Origin: Porticoccus sp964395715
GTDB taxonomy: Bacteria; Pseudomonadota; Gammaproteobacteria; Pseudomonadales; Porticoccaceae
DNA length: 64,000 nt
NCBI GenBank assembly: GCA_964395715.1
Contig: CAYNAU010000001.1
Location: forward strand, 1-64,000
Reading direction: 5' to 3'
Part shown: piece by piece, positions 44,012 to 52,406 of the stretch
Layout: every line of letters begins with the position of its first letter
How positions within the stretch are numbered: position 1 is the first letter of the stretch
Translations under genes and position numbers: made by a program
The notes under the pieces: model-generated
The model's input: the letters and a program-made list of their open reading frames with translations, nothing else
What the model was told of the DNA's origin: nothing
The model's database searches: none

Positions 44012-45739
44012 TTAGAACTGACGAGTCAGCTTGACAACGATCTGGTTGTCATCGGCGAACCAGTCCATCAGAGCAGCACTGTTTTCACGCTTACCGAGCC
44101 AGTTAGCACCGAAGCCCTGTGAACAGCCCGCCATACCAGCTGACGCAGCTGATGCGCCTGACGTATCTGGCGTACCACAGATTTTCTTCTCGTCGCCATC
44201 GCTCCACCACAGATCCGCTTCGATCTTCAGGCGCCAGTCATCACCCCAGACAAATTCCACAGCCGGGATGGCAAAACCACCACCGTTCGACAGGTCAGTA
44301 CCAATCACGAATGAGGGGTTAATGGTGTCGCGGGTGTAGTTCAACAGGGTGAAGAACGTCAGGTATACGGTGTGTTCTTTCTTCTTGGAACCGAAGGACG
44401 CGAATTCGACAATTTCATCGTCATCGTCATAGTTCATGATCCAAGTATCAAACAGCTGCACACTGGACAGAGAGGGGCGGTGGGTGCCAAGGACATCCAT
44501 CCACTTAAACTCTTTGTCGATACGCAACATGATTTTCAAAATGTCTTTCTCTTTCACACCTTCCCAACCGGGCAGGTCAGAGTAAAGCGCACCGTAGTTG
44601 TAGGGACGATTAGGAATGAAGGCCACTTCAGCACTCAGCGTGGAGTCCATCGCCATACTGAAGTAGTTCATGCTCAGACCAAAGATATCAATTTCGGGGA
44701 AGATCCAGTCACCCAACAATTTACCTTTGCTCGGGTTCTCAACATAGGAGTTGACTGTTACACCACCCAAGGTAAAGAGAGCACTGTTACTCATACCCGG
44801 ATCGGGGTTCATCACAGGAATATCGGTGACAAACGCCTTCATGTAGGACAGCGAGTAACCCATTGAGCCCCAGGTACCATTCCAGCGGATACCATAGGTG
44901 GTTTTATCCCAGTCGCCCGCTTTGTGGTCAGTGTTGTAGATGCCGGTGAACTGGCTGAAATCTACGCCGCGATAGGGGTGCGGAATCCAGCGACCACCTT
45001 CAGCGTTGTAGTTACTGCCCATGTCCTCGGTGCGATCCCATTTGCCCGGACGGATAAACCAGTTCAGACTGCCGCCCCACTCATAGAGATCGAGGTTGAA
45101 GTTGAACAGGAAAAGCGGCTTCCGCCATTCTTCGTTATTTTCATAGAAGAGACGACCACGGTAATCGTAACCGTGTACCACATCCATTGCCTGGAAGAAG
45201 TCAGACTCACCCCAAACCAGCTGTTGACGACCAACACGGACAAACAGACGATCGGTTACGGCCCAGTCAAAGTAGATCTCACGGAGCATGTCCATGGTTT
45301 CATCGGTGGTTTCATACTGCTCCATGAAATCACCTTTGCGGCCACCTTTACCGTAGTTACTGTAGAAGATGCCACCAAATGTGCTTGAGGTTTCGTTGAT
45401 ACGATCTTCGAGATCATCCAGGTAATCGGTCTGATGCTCGTGCTCGAAACGGGTAATCACTTTCCAGTTGAGGGGGCCAGTCTTGATATCAAAGTCCAGG
45501 TTCAACGTGGCACGAGCCTGATTCATGCGCCATTTGTCATCGGCAGCTGTCTCGTCGTGATCTTCGAGTAGCACACCAACAGTCGCACGGGCATAACCGC
45601 TGTATTTGATATCGAAATTTGGACCATCACCATAGTTAAGGTCTACAGCTAACGCCGGGCTACTGGCGGCCAAAAGCCCCCCGAACCCCAACAGAAAGCC
45701 ACCAACTTTCATAATGCTGGTGTTGTCTTTTCTCACCAT
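44012..45739 (-). CDS. DUF1302 family outer-membrane-type protein
   Basis: A 575-residue protein starting at ATG 45739, which has GGGAGAAGAA before it. The signal peptide ends ALA (about residue 31). The mature part is rich in aromatic and alternating residues and ends in VKLTRQF with a terminal Phe, as in outer-membrane beta-barrels. Segments such as IKYSGYARATVGVLLEDHDETAADDKWRMNQARATLNL and RVGRQQLVWGESDFFQAMDVVHGYDYR are DUF1302 signatures. It is the first gene after a -24/-12 promoter and likely forms the outer-membrane part of the module. Confidence 0.88.
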   Translation of the reverse strand: MVRKDNTSIMKVGGFLLGFGGLLAASSPALAVDLNYGDGPNFDIKYSGYARATVGVLLEDHDETAADDKWRMNQARATLNLDFDIKTGPLNWKVITRFEHEHQTDYLDDLEDRINETSSTFGGIFYSNYGKGGRKGDFMEQYETTDETMDMLREIYFDWAVTDRLFVRVGRQQLVWGESDFFQAMDVVHGYDYRGRLFYENNEEWRKPLFLFNFNLDLYEWGGSLNWFIRPGKWDRTEDMGSNYNAEGGRWIPHPYRGVDFSQFTGIYNTDHKAGDWDKTTYGIRWNGTWGSMGYSLSYMKAFVTDIPVMNPDPGMSNSALFTLGGVTVNSYVENPSKGKLLGDWIFPEIDIFGLSMNYFSMAMDSTLSAEVAFIPNRPYNYGALYSDLPGWEGVKEKDILKIMLRIDKEFKWMDVLGTHRPSLSSVQLFDTWIMNYDDDDEIVEFASFGSKKKEHTVYLTFFTLLNYTRDTINPSFVIGTDLSNGGGFAIPAVEFVWGDDWRLKIEADLWWSDGDEKKICGTPDTSGASAASAGMAGCSQGFGANWLGKRENSAALMDWFADDNQIVVKLTRQF

Positions 45740-46270
45740 TCTTCTTCTCCCACTTATCGTTGGATATTTTTTATAACCGCCGCACATTGCGCACAGCAAT
45801 GCGCAATATAAACAGCTTCTACCCCAACAGCAACTACAGATTTACTACGCAAGCACTACGCCATCGACCTAAAACCGGGCGTTTTTGCCTAGAAACTGAT
45901 GCATTTAATGCTTGTAAAGTGCCTCTCACCAAAGGGGATACCTCTAAAACCGTTTTATTATCGTACGGCTTCGGCTGCAAATCGTATGATTAAAGAAAAC
46001 ACATAGCAACCCCTAATTACGCCTAAAATGGCTCTAAAGACGCATAATTCTTTACGTTTGGCAGCTGTATACTATTAGCCAGCGGCGTATTTTCCTTTCA
46101 CAGGTGCCAGATTGTTCCCCCTGTTGAGAGCGTGTTATTATCCCCTCCAGGCTTCGTAATCAGCAGGCAAAGAAGCAACCGAAGCGTCTGCGCAACAACT
46201 ACAATAAACGTAAGCTCATGTTCAAAGGCAACTCTTCTTACACAGGTACTCAACCAGGGGGCATGAAACT
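45740..46270. other. Divergent regulatory region between DUF1302 operon and sigma-54 activator gene
   Basis: This 531-base stretch has no convincing gene. Apart from the -24/-12 promoter (45848-45863) it is AT-rich and probably holds the activator's upstream binding sites and the promoter of the activator gene. I could not identify a clear dyad shared with the upstream region of the carboxylase operon. Confidence 0.6.
45848..45863 (-). promoter_or_regulatory. sigma-54 (-24/-12) promoter of the DUF1302 operon
   Basis: The minus strand reads TGGCGTAGTGCTTGCG, with GG-N10-GC and flanking TGGC...TTGC as in the RpoN consensus TGGCACN5TTGCW. The predicted start (about 45837) leaves a leader of about 98 bases before the DUF1302 ATG. 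A sigma-54 activator gene is divergent next door. Confidence 0.72.
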
Positions 46271-48283
46271 TTGAGGGGCTCAGATCCTAAAAAGCTTAGT
46301 CAACTCTCCGGAGGCGATCTCACTTCCCAAAGGGGAATAGACCATGCTTGGGAGAAATTCCTGTGTACTGGCGGTCAATCTGAAGACCTTCCTATTAGAG
46401 ACGTCATCGCCAGCTCCTGGCAGCGCTGCCTTTCCCAGGGCGTCAACCCGGAGCAGAAAGCTGCTCCCTTGCTGGCCACAGAAAATAACCTGTACGACTA
46501 CCGGCAAAAGAATTCTGAACTGTTGGACTGTGCGCAACCGGTCATTGCTCAGGCGAGCGCCTTTCTACAGGATCTCGAAACCATCCTCTTTCTGACTGAC
46601 TATCAAGGGCTCAACCTGCAAATCGTTGGCGACCAACGCACCCTTGAAGATGCCCATCATATTGGCCTGGTTGAGGGCAGCGGCTGGAATGAAGTGGTTG
46701 CCGGATCAAACGCCGTTGGCACAGCGATGGCCACCCGCCGTCCCACACAGGTGCATGGCGAAGAACACTACTGCCAGGGATTCAAACCCTGGACCTGCAC
46801 AGCGGCAGTTATCGCTGACCCCTACGACAACCAGATGCTGGGGGTTATTGATCTCTCCGGCTTGTGCAGCATGTATGACAAGTTTCATGTGCCCCTGGTA
46901 GTAGCCTGGGCCAGCCAGATTCAGTCAGGCTTGGCACGGAGAACCTCCGAACAATGGAGCACTATCCTCGAGCACAGCAACAGTAATTTTGGCCGCTTCA
47001 GGAATACCGGCAAGCTGCTGCTTGATAGACACGGCAGGCTCGTCAACTTCTCTTCCAACAGCAGTGATGCACTTGATGCCCTGGGAATTGATTACGATCC
47101 TTACTCTAAACGCCGTTTATCCATGGAAAGGTTTGGTGGCGAAAATATCGTTTATCCTCACGACAGAGGCGAATGGATTTCCGAGGACTGGGTAGAGCCT
47201 ATTCGCCACAAAGATCAGATCATTGGCTTTCAACTCCTGGTACCGGCGGGACGCATCCATTCAGGCAAACCACAAATCATTCAGGAAACAAGTCATTCAT
47301 TAAAACCTGACTTTGATCCATTCCAGGAAATCTATGGTGAAAGCCCCTCGTTCAAATCGAGCGCCAACAAGGCGCGCAAAGCAGCCTCGACTCCGCTGCC
47401 AGTTTTGATACTGGGTGAAACCGGTGTCGGCAAGGAGGTTTTTGCCAAAGCCATTCACGATAGCAGTCATTATTCTGAAGGCCCCTTTATCGATTTAAAC
47501 TGCAGCTCCTTTACTAAAGACATACTGAACAGTGAACTGTTTGGTCATGTTGAGGGAGCTTTTACGGGCGCCAAAAAGGGCGGTCTTATCGGCAAGATAG
47601 AAGCCGCCAACGGTGGCACACTCTTCCTCGATGAGATTGGCGAAATGCCCCTGGAGATACAGCCTATTTTCCTGCGCGTACTGCAAGAGAAAAAAATCTG
47701 CCGTGTCGGGGATGTCAAGCCAATTCCCGTTGATTTTAGGTTGATCGCCGCAACAAACCGTGACCTGAAAGCCGCCGTAAATGAGGGGCTGTTTCGTAAA
47801 GACCTCTATTTCCGACTCTCCACTGTCACTATCAGCCTGGATCCACTGTCCGGCAGAAAAGAAGATATAGAAGGCATCGCCCAGTCTGTACTGGACCGCT
47901 TAAGCAGAGATAATCCCGAGCAAATTGCCGCCAAACGTTTTTCACCGGCCCTGCTGAATGCCCTTAAAACCAGAGAATGGCCAGGCAACATTCGTGAACT
48001 GGTGAATGTTGTTGAGTGTATGTGTTTTATGTCCCAGAACGAAACGCTGACCATTGATGATTTACCGGAAGGCTATCGCCCGGGGGAAGTCAGTATTCAT
48101 GCAGAGTTTGCTGAAGGTGCCGCCAGTCAACCGCAGGGCAATCTTGATGTGGTAGAGAAAGCCACCATTGACGCTGCCGTCAAGCAATCCAGTGGCAACA
48201 TGACACAGGCGGCAAAACATCTTGGCATTGCAAAAAGCACCCTTTATCAAAAAATGAAGAAATACGGCATCAAGAAACCTTGA
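46271..48283 (+). CDS. Sigma-54-dependent transcriptional activator (AcoR/AcxR type)
   Basis: A 670-residue enhancer-binding protein. An N-terminal sensory part has a GAF-like domain (about 85-220) and a short PAS-like stretch (about 235-325). The AAA+ domain carries Walker A GETGVGKE (382-389), the sigma-54 contact loop GAFTGA (429-434) and Walker B LFLDEIGE (451-458). A Fis-type HTH ends the protein (SSGNMTQAAKHLGIAKSTLYQKMKKYGI). This resembles AcoR and the acetone-carboxylase regulator AcxR. The start is uncertain: TTG 46271 has AGGGGG nine bases upstream. It likely drives both -24/-12 promoters in the window. Confidence 0.92.
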   Translation: MRGSDPKKLSQLSGGDLTSQRGIDHAWEKFLCTGGQSEDLPIRDVIASSWQRCLSQGVNPEQKAAPLLATENNLYDYRQKNSELLDCAQPVIAQASAFLQDLETILFLTDYQGLNLQIVGDQRTLEDAHHIGLVEGSGWNEVVAGSNAVGTAMATRRPTQVHGEEHYCQGFKPWTCTAAVIADPYDNQMLGVIDLSGLCSMYDKFHVPLVVAWASQIQSGLARRTSEQWSTILEHSNSNFGRFRNTGKLLLDRHGRLVNFSSNSSDALDALGIDYDPYSKRRLSMERFGGENIVYPHDRGEWISEDWVEPIRHKDQIIGFQLLVPAGRIHSGKPQIIQETSHSLKPDFDPFQEIYGESPSFKSSANKARKAASTPLPVLILGETGVGKEVFAKAIHDSSHYSEGPFIDLNCSSFTKDILNSELFGHVEGAFTGAKKGGLIGKIEAANGGTLFLDEIGEMPLEIQPIFLRVLQEKKICRVGDVKPIPVDFRLIAATNRDLKAAVNEGLFRKDLYFRLSTVTISLDPLSGRKEDIEGIAQSVLDRLSRDNPEQIAAKRFSPALLNALKTREWPGNIRELVNVVECMCFMSQNETLTIDDLPEGYRPGEVSIHAEFAEGAASQPQGNLDVVEKATIDAAVKQSSGNMTQAAKHLGIAKSTLYQKMKKYGIKKP

Positions 48284-48311
48284 TAACCTGATTGCCGAGC
48301 TACCTGACAAC

Positions 48312-48345
48312 AAAAAGCCCCCGCATTACTGCAGGGGCTTTTTTT
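48312..48345. terminator. Bidirectional terminator after the sigma-54 activator gene
   Basis: AAAAAGCCCC pairs with GGGGCTTTTT around a 12-base loop, followed by more T. It also faces the convergent phaB-like gene. Confidence 0.9.
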
Positions 48346-48425
48346 ATCTTATTTAAAAGGTTCTGTTATTTGTGATTTGGTGGCAGACCAAGCCCAAGTA
48401 ATTTCAACAACCCAAGGGCTAGGCC

Positions 48426-49148
48426 TTAGTACATATGTTGTCCGCCATTGATAGACAGCGTAGAACCGGTAATAAAGCCGCCTTCATCCGACACCAGGAA
48501 TAAGATTCCCCGAGCAATATCGTGGGCCGTGCCCAAACGACCTACCGGAATTTTGGCAACAATTTTTTGCAACACATCAGCAGGAACATTTCTCACCATG
48601 TCGGTATCTACATAACCGGGAGCCACCGCGTTGACGGTAATACCAAGTGCAGCACTTTCCAATGCCAGAGCTTTGGTAAAGCCGTGAATGCCCGACTTGG
48701 CTGCGGCATAGTTGACCTGTCCGTACTGCCCTGCCTGACCATTGAGGGAGCCGACGTTAACAATACGGCCAAACTTGCGCTCTCTCATTCCCTCGATCAC
48801 ACAACGACACATATTGAAGCAAGAACCCAGGTTGGTATCCAACACCGCCTGCCACATCTCATGGGTCATTTTGTGCATGGTGCGGTCACGGGTAATACCG
48901 GCATTGTTGATCAACACGGATACAGGCCCAACATCACGTTCAATCTGTGCAATTCCTTCCTGACATGCATCAAAATCTGACACATCGAACTTATAGACAG
49001 GAATTCCCGTTCGCTCAGAAAATTCCCGGGCACGCTCATCGTTACCACCGTAGTTGGATACCGTTTCGTAGCCGGCTTCTTTCAACTCGACAGCAATTGC
49101 CTCACCAATACCTCTTGTTCCCCCGGTTACTAATGCCACTTTTGACAT
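48426..49148 (-). CDS. phaB: Acetoacetyl-CoA reductase-type short-chain dehydrogenase
   Basis: A 240-residue SDR very like PhaB/PhbB. The cofactor loop is ALVTGGTRGIGEAIAVELKEAGY, the catalytic Ser is in VGSLNGQAGQYGQVNYAAAKSGIHGFTKALA with Tyr and Lys, and the C-terminus is FITGSTLSINGGQHMY. PhaB makes (R)-3-hydroxybutyryl-CoA from acetoacetyl-CoA with NADPH. No phaC or phaA is next to it. Beside a ketone carboxylase it could instead act on another 3-oxoacyl-CoA or on the alcohol precursor of the ketone. A near-consensus FNR/Anr box precedes it. Confidence 0.85.
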   Translation of the reverse strand: MSKVALVTGGTRGIGEAIAVELKEAGYETVSNYGGNDERAREFSERTGIPVYKFDVSDFDACQEGIAQIERDVGPVSVLINNAGITRDRTMHKMTHEMWQAVLDTNLGSCFNMCRCVIEGMRERKFGRIVNVGSLNGQAGQYGQVNYAAAKSGIHGFTKALALESAALGITVNAVAPGYVDTDMVRNVPADVLQKIVAKIPVGRLGTAHDIARGILFLVSDEGGFITGSTLSINGGQHMY

Positions 49149-49204
49149 GCTACATCTCCTGCTCTATTTAAACTGCAAAATACCACTTTTCAGATTTTCA
49201 GCGA

Positions 49205-49218
49205 CTGATATTGATCAA
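49205..49218. promoter_or_regulatory. Near-consensus FNR/Anr box upstream of the phaB-like gene
   Basis: CTGATATTGATCAA matches TTGAT-N4-ATCAA in nine of ten positions. A -10-like TATTTT (49177-49182, minus strand) puts the box centre at -41.5 from the predicted start near 49170, the canonical class II distance. A good AGGAG site precedes the phaB-like ATG. Confidence 0.55.
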
Positions 49219-49393
49219 ACAGCACACCTATCATGGGCAGACAGCTCCACTGCCAAGACTCATAGAATAGAAACGATTTGTGATTGTGTGAATGCGACTT
49301 TTAGCGAACTTACATCAACCTTCTGGCCTATTGGTTTATTAATAAACCAGCAGATAACAAAATACAAACACAAATCCAGCATCGGGGTGAAAA

Positions 49394-49435
49394 GGAGAAA
49401 GGAGAAAGGAGAAAGGAGAAAGGAGAAAGGAGAAA
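49394..49435. repeat. Six perfect tandem copies of GGAGAAA
   Basis: A 7-bp unit is repeated six times without mismatch in the intergenic stretch between the thiolase and phaB-like genes. The unit length is not a multiple of three and the copy number could vary. The minus strand reads TTTCTCC, directly after the thiolase terminator hairpin. The rest of 49149-49490 shows no gene. Confidence 0.95.
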
Positions 49436-49437
49436 GA

Positions 49438-49477
49438 CTGCCGGAATGTCATGGTCATTCCCATAACATCCCGGCAG
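49438..49477 (-). terminator. Long hairpin at the end of the carboxylase operon
   Basis: CTGCCGG...ATGG (49438-49454) pairs with CCAT...CCGGCAG (49461-49477), about 15 base pairs with two mismatches and a 6-base loop, 14 bases past the thiolase stop. The pyrimidine-rich repeat tract follows on the minus strand. Confidence 0.7.
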
Positions 49478-49490
49478 GGGGTAAAACCCA

Positions 49491-50756
49491 TCACTGCATA
49501 CGGCGCATTACCGTGACACAGTTGGTCACACCGGACCCACCAATATTCACTGTCATGGCAACTTCGGGGTTACCTTTGTGAGCAACACCAATAGGCTGAC
49601 CAATTAACTGCTTGTAAGCCAGGGCATGCATGGAGGCTCCTGTTGCCCCAACCGGGTGACCCTTGGACTTCAAACCGCCAGAGAGGTTGATCGGACAGTC
49701 GCCATCCGGGTCATATTTTCCAGCCATAAAGTCATAGCCAGCACGACCCTCATCTGACAAACCAATGGCTTCTGTACACAGTATCTGGTTGACCGTAAAG
49801 CAATCGTGCACTTCCGCCAGGTCAATATCATTAACTCCGACACCCGCTTCCTCCAACGCCAGTTTCACAGCGTGGCGCGCAGCCTGCAGTTCGTGTAAAC
49901 GTCCTGCCCTGGCAGCCAGTGTCATACGATCAGTCACATGACCAATACCAGACAACTCTACAGCATGCTTGAAGTTGGTTTTCGCATTATCTGTGGATGT
50001 CAGTACAACGGCAGCTGCGCCATCAGTGATCAAAGAACAATCGTGCAAACGCAGGGGCGGCGCAATCATTGGGTTGCTGCCTTTACCGGATTCCGGCAAG
50101 TTAAGGATGGCCTCTGCCGTCACCAACTGGTTTTTATCCGGGATACTGCCCGGACCAAAGTGGGCAAGGGGGTTCTGAATACCATTGCGATAATTAAGCG
50201 CAGAGATATGAGCCAGCATGATACGCAACTGCTCATCCGTCAGTTCATTTTTAGCTTGATAGGCTTTACCCAGTTCGGCAAAAAGGCCCGGGAAAGTCAT
50301 TCCCTTAGCGCCTTCGTCAGGCCAGTAGGAACAACAGGCCAAAGCATGAGTTACCCCGGCGGTATCCAGCGTATTCATTTTCTCAACGCCGATGGCCAGC
50401 ACGTTTTTGAAGCGGCCGGAAGCCACGGCATAGGCTGCGTTATAGATAGCCAGAGAGGATGTCGCACAGGCACCTTCGGTGCGGGTAGTTGGTTTTAACA
50501 GCAACCCTTGCGGATCGATCTCCAGCGCCAGGGGACCCACATGCTCCTGATTGACAAACATAGAGGGCGAGCAGGAACCAACCCAGATTGCGTCAATATC
50601 CTTTGCCTCAAGCCCTGCATCGGCAATTGCACCAGCACCGGCCTCAGACAGCAGTTCATAAAAAGATTTGAGATCTTCGATCTCTCCAGTCTCACGATCG
50701 CGCTTTACAAAAGCGCCAAACTGGGTGTTATAGGCACCCACAATACTGACCTTCAC
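49491..50756 (-). CDS. SCP-x/SCP2-type thiolase (acetyl-CoA acyltransferase)
   Basis: A 421-residue thiolase-fold enzyme of the SCP-x branch. The nucleophile is in TEGACATSSLAIYNAA (Cys), with one His in AEVHDCFTVNQ and the other in GGLKSKGHPVGATG. It would cleave a 3-oxoacyl-CoA with CoA to acetyl-CoA and a shorter acyl-CoA. As the last gene of the carboxylase operon it fits the thiolytic step after CoA activation of the carboxylated ketone. Confidence 0.9.
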   Translation of the reverse strand: MKVSIVGAYNTQFGAFVKRDRETGEIEDLKSFYELLSEAGAGAIADAGLEAKDIDAIWVGSCSPSMFVNQEHVGPLALEIDPQGLLLKPTTRTEGACATSSLAIYNAAYAVASGRFKNVLAIGVEKMNTLDTAGVTHALACCSYWPDEGAKGMTFPGLFAELGKAYQAKNELTDEQLRIMLAHISALNYRNGIQNPLAHFGPGSIPDKNQLVTAEAILNLPESGKGSNPMIAPPLRLHDCSLITDGAAAVVLTSTDNAKTNFKHAVELSGIGHVTDRMTLAARAGRLHELQAARHAVKLALEEAGVGVNDIDLAEVHDCFTVNQILCTEAIGLSDEGRAGYDFMAGKYDPDGDCPINLSGGLKSKGHPVGATGASMHALAYKQLIGQPIGVAHKGNPEVAMTVNIGGSGVTNCVTVMRRMQ

Positions 50757-50816
50757 GGCATAACCCTCGTATTGATTAAACGTTGAAAACTAGTAATAAA
50801 GTGTGAAGTACTTGCT

Positions 50817-52388
50817 TCAGATGTTTCGGCCGGAATCCTTCCAGAAGACCTTACGAATTTCCTTTTTCAGCACTTTACCGACCGGACTTCGCGGCAGCTC
50901 ATCCCAAAAATAAACTTGCTTGGGAGACTTAACACTGCCCAGTCTGCTTTTGCAGTACTGAATTATCTCCTGCTCGTCCGGCGCTTGTACATTAGCCTTA
51001 AGTTCTACTACTGCCGTCACCTGCTCACCCCACTTTTCATCGGGTATTCCAATGACAGCACAGTCCTTGATGGCCGGATGGCCCCAGATAAGCTGCTCGA
51101 TTTCACTTGGATAAACATTAAAACCACCGGATATAATCATGTCCCGTTTGCGGTCCACGATAGAGAGGTATCCACGATCATCCAGAAAACCGATATCACC
51201 AGTACGCTGCCAGCCATCGCGACGGATCTCTTCGGTGGCCGCTGGGCTTTGGTAATATCCTTTCATCAATAGATCACCCTTCACCGCGATCTCCCCCTCC
51301 TCACCAACCGGCAGTGGCTGCCAGTCATCATCCAGGATCGCCAATTCCACATGCGGACAAACCTTGCCGCAGGAACGGAGAATTTCGGGGTGATCGTTTT
51401 CAAGGGCGTACACATGATCCTTGGCACTCAAGAAGGTACAGATCATCGGCGCCTCGGCCTGCCCGTAGGTTTGCACCATCACAGGACCAAACGCAGCAAT
51501 TGCCTCCTTGAGCTTATCCACCGACATTGGCGCAGCCGCATACCAGAAATAACGCAGGCTTGAATAATCGAAGTTACCTATCGACGGATCCGCCAGCAGC
51601 ATATAAATGGCTGTTGGCGGCAGGAAAAGATGGGTTACCCGATAGTCCTGGATTACCCTCAGCAGCCTGTCGGGAATCATGCCATCCATGACCACAACCG
51701 ATGCACCTTGGCGAATAGTGGCAAATGAAGCGATACCGGCTGCATGGGTCATCGGAGCTGACACAAGGTACGAACCGGGAATATCCGGCTCAGGCATAAC
51801 CTCATCCTGAATTGCCGTCAGCGTTTCCCAGCTATGGCTACTCCATTCCGCCAGTTTCGAATCGCCCGTGGTTCCACCCGTGGCAAACAGATTGACGAGA
51901 ACATTTTCTCCTTCGGGTTTCACATCAAGCGCCAGAGGCACTGCAAGCTCATCGGCCAATGCTTCCAGCTCGACACCCAGCACTTGATGGCCGTTAAATC
52001 TGAGAAGTTTATCCTCAAGGTATGTGTCTGCTATCTGCGGGATGGACGCCATAATGGTGTCATCCACAAAGAATTTGACCGCACCGGATTTGGCGATCTG
52101 TTTCTGGTTCGCTTCAAAGGTATTGCGGACATTGAGGGGCAACCAAACGGCACCCAAACGTGATATTGCAAAAATACAGCAATAAGCAGCAACCGAATTG
52201 GGAGCATAAGTCGCGACAACATCCTGCGACTTAACTCCCCTTTCTCGGAGAACCTCCGCAATTTGCACGGAGGCATTCACCATTTGCCGGTAACTGAGAG
52301 AGACCTCGTTGTCCAGATCAATAAACTTGGCAGCGCCCGACATCACGGCCGGGCTCTCATCAAGAAAATCGACGAGACGCATACTCAC
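50817..52388 (-). CDS. AMP-forming acyl-CoA synthetase (candidate 3-oxo acid CoA ligase)
   Basis: A 523-residue member of the ANL superfamily. The P-loop reads LFATGGTTGDSKLAEWSS, a Gly/Ser variant of the usual TSGTTGxPK. YGQAEAPMIC is motif A5, TGDIGFLDDRGYLSIVDRKRDMIISGGFNVYPSEIE spans the hinge, and PRSPVGKVLKKEIR carries the catalytic lysine. In the acetophenone pathway benzoylacetate-CoA ligase occupies this place; I infer a similar role on the beta-keto acid made by the carboxylase. It starts 18 bases after the ApcE-like gene. Confidence 0.88.
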   Translation of the reverse strand: MSMRLVDFLDESPAVMSGAAKFIDLDNEVSLSYRQMVNASVQIAEVLRERGVKSQDVVATYAPNSVAAYCCIFAISRLGAVWLPLNVRNTFEANQKQIAKSGAVKFFVDDTIMASIPQIADTYLEDKLLRFNGHQVLGVELEALADELAVPLALDVKPEGENVLVNLFATGGTTGDSKLAEWSSHSWETLTAIQDEVMPEPDIPGSYLVSAPMTHAAGIASFATIRQGASVVVMDGMIPDRLLRVIQDYRVTHLFLPPTAIYMLLADPSIGNFDYSSLRYFWYAAAPMSVDKLKEAIAAFGPVMVQTYGQAEAPMICTFLSAKDHVYALENDHPEILRSCGKVCPHVELAILDDDWQPLPVGEEGEIAVKGDLLMKGYYQSPAATEEIRRDGWQRTGDIGFLDDRGYLSIVDRKRDMIISGGFNVYPSEIEQLIWGHPAIKDCAVIGIPDEKWGEQVTAVVELKANVQAPDEQEIIQYCKSRLGSVKSPKQVYFWDELPRSPVGKVLKKEIRKVFWKDSGRNI

Positions 52389-52406
52389 CCCCTGTTAAAG
52401 ATTAGA

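Noticed and set aside
45864..46060. Activator-binding dyads shared between the two sigma-54-type promoter regions
   Set aside because: I compared both upstream regions and found only short common strings such as GTTTTAT, no convincing inverted repeat.
46263..46274. Mini-ORF ATG-AAA-CTT-TGA just before the sigma-54 activator start
   Set aside because: The ribosome site is only one base from this ATG, too close to be used; the same site fits the TTG start of the activator better.
49394..49435. CRISPR-like array
   Set aside because: The repeat is a direct 7-bp unit without spacers; no CRISPR array or cas gene is in the window.
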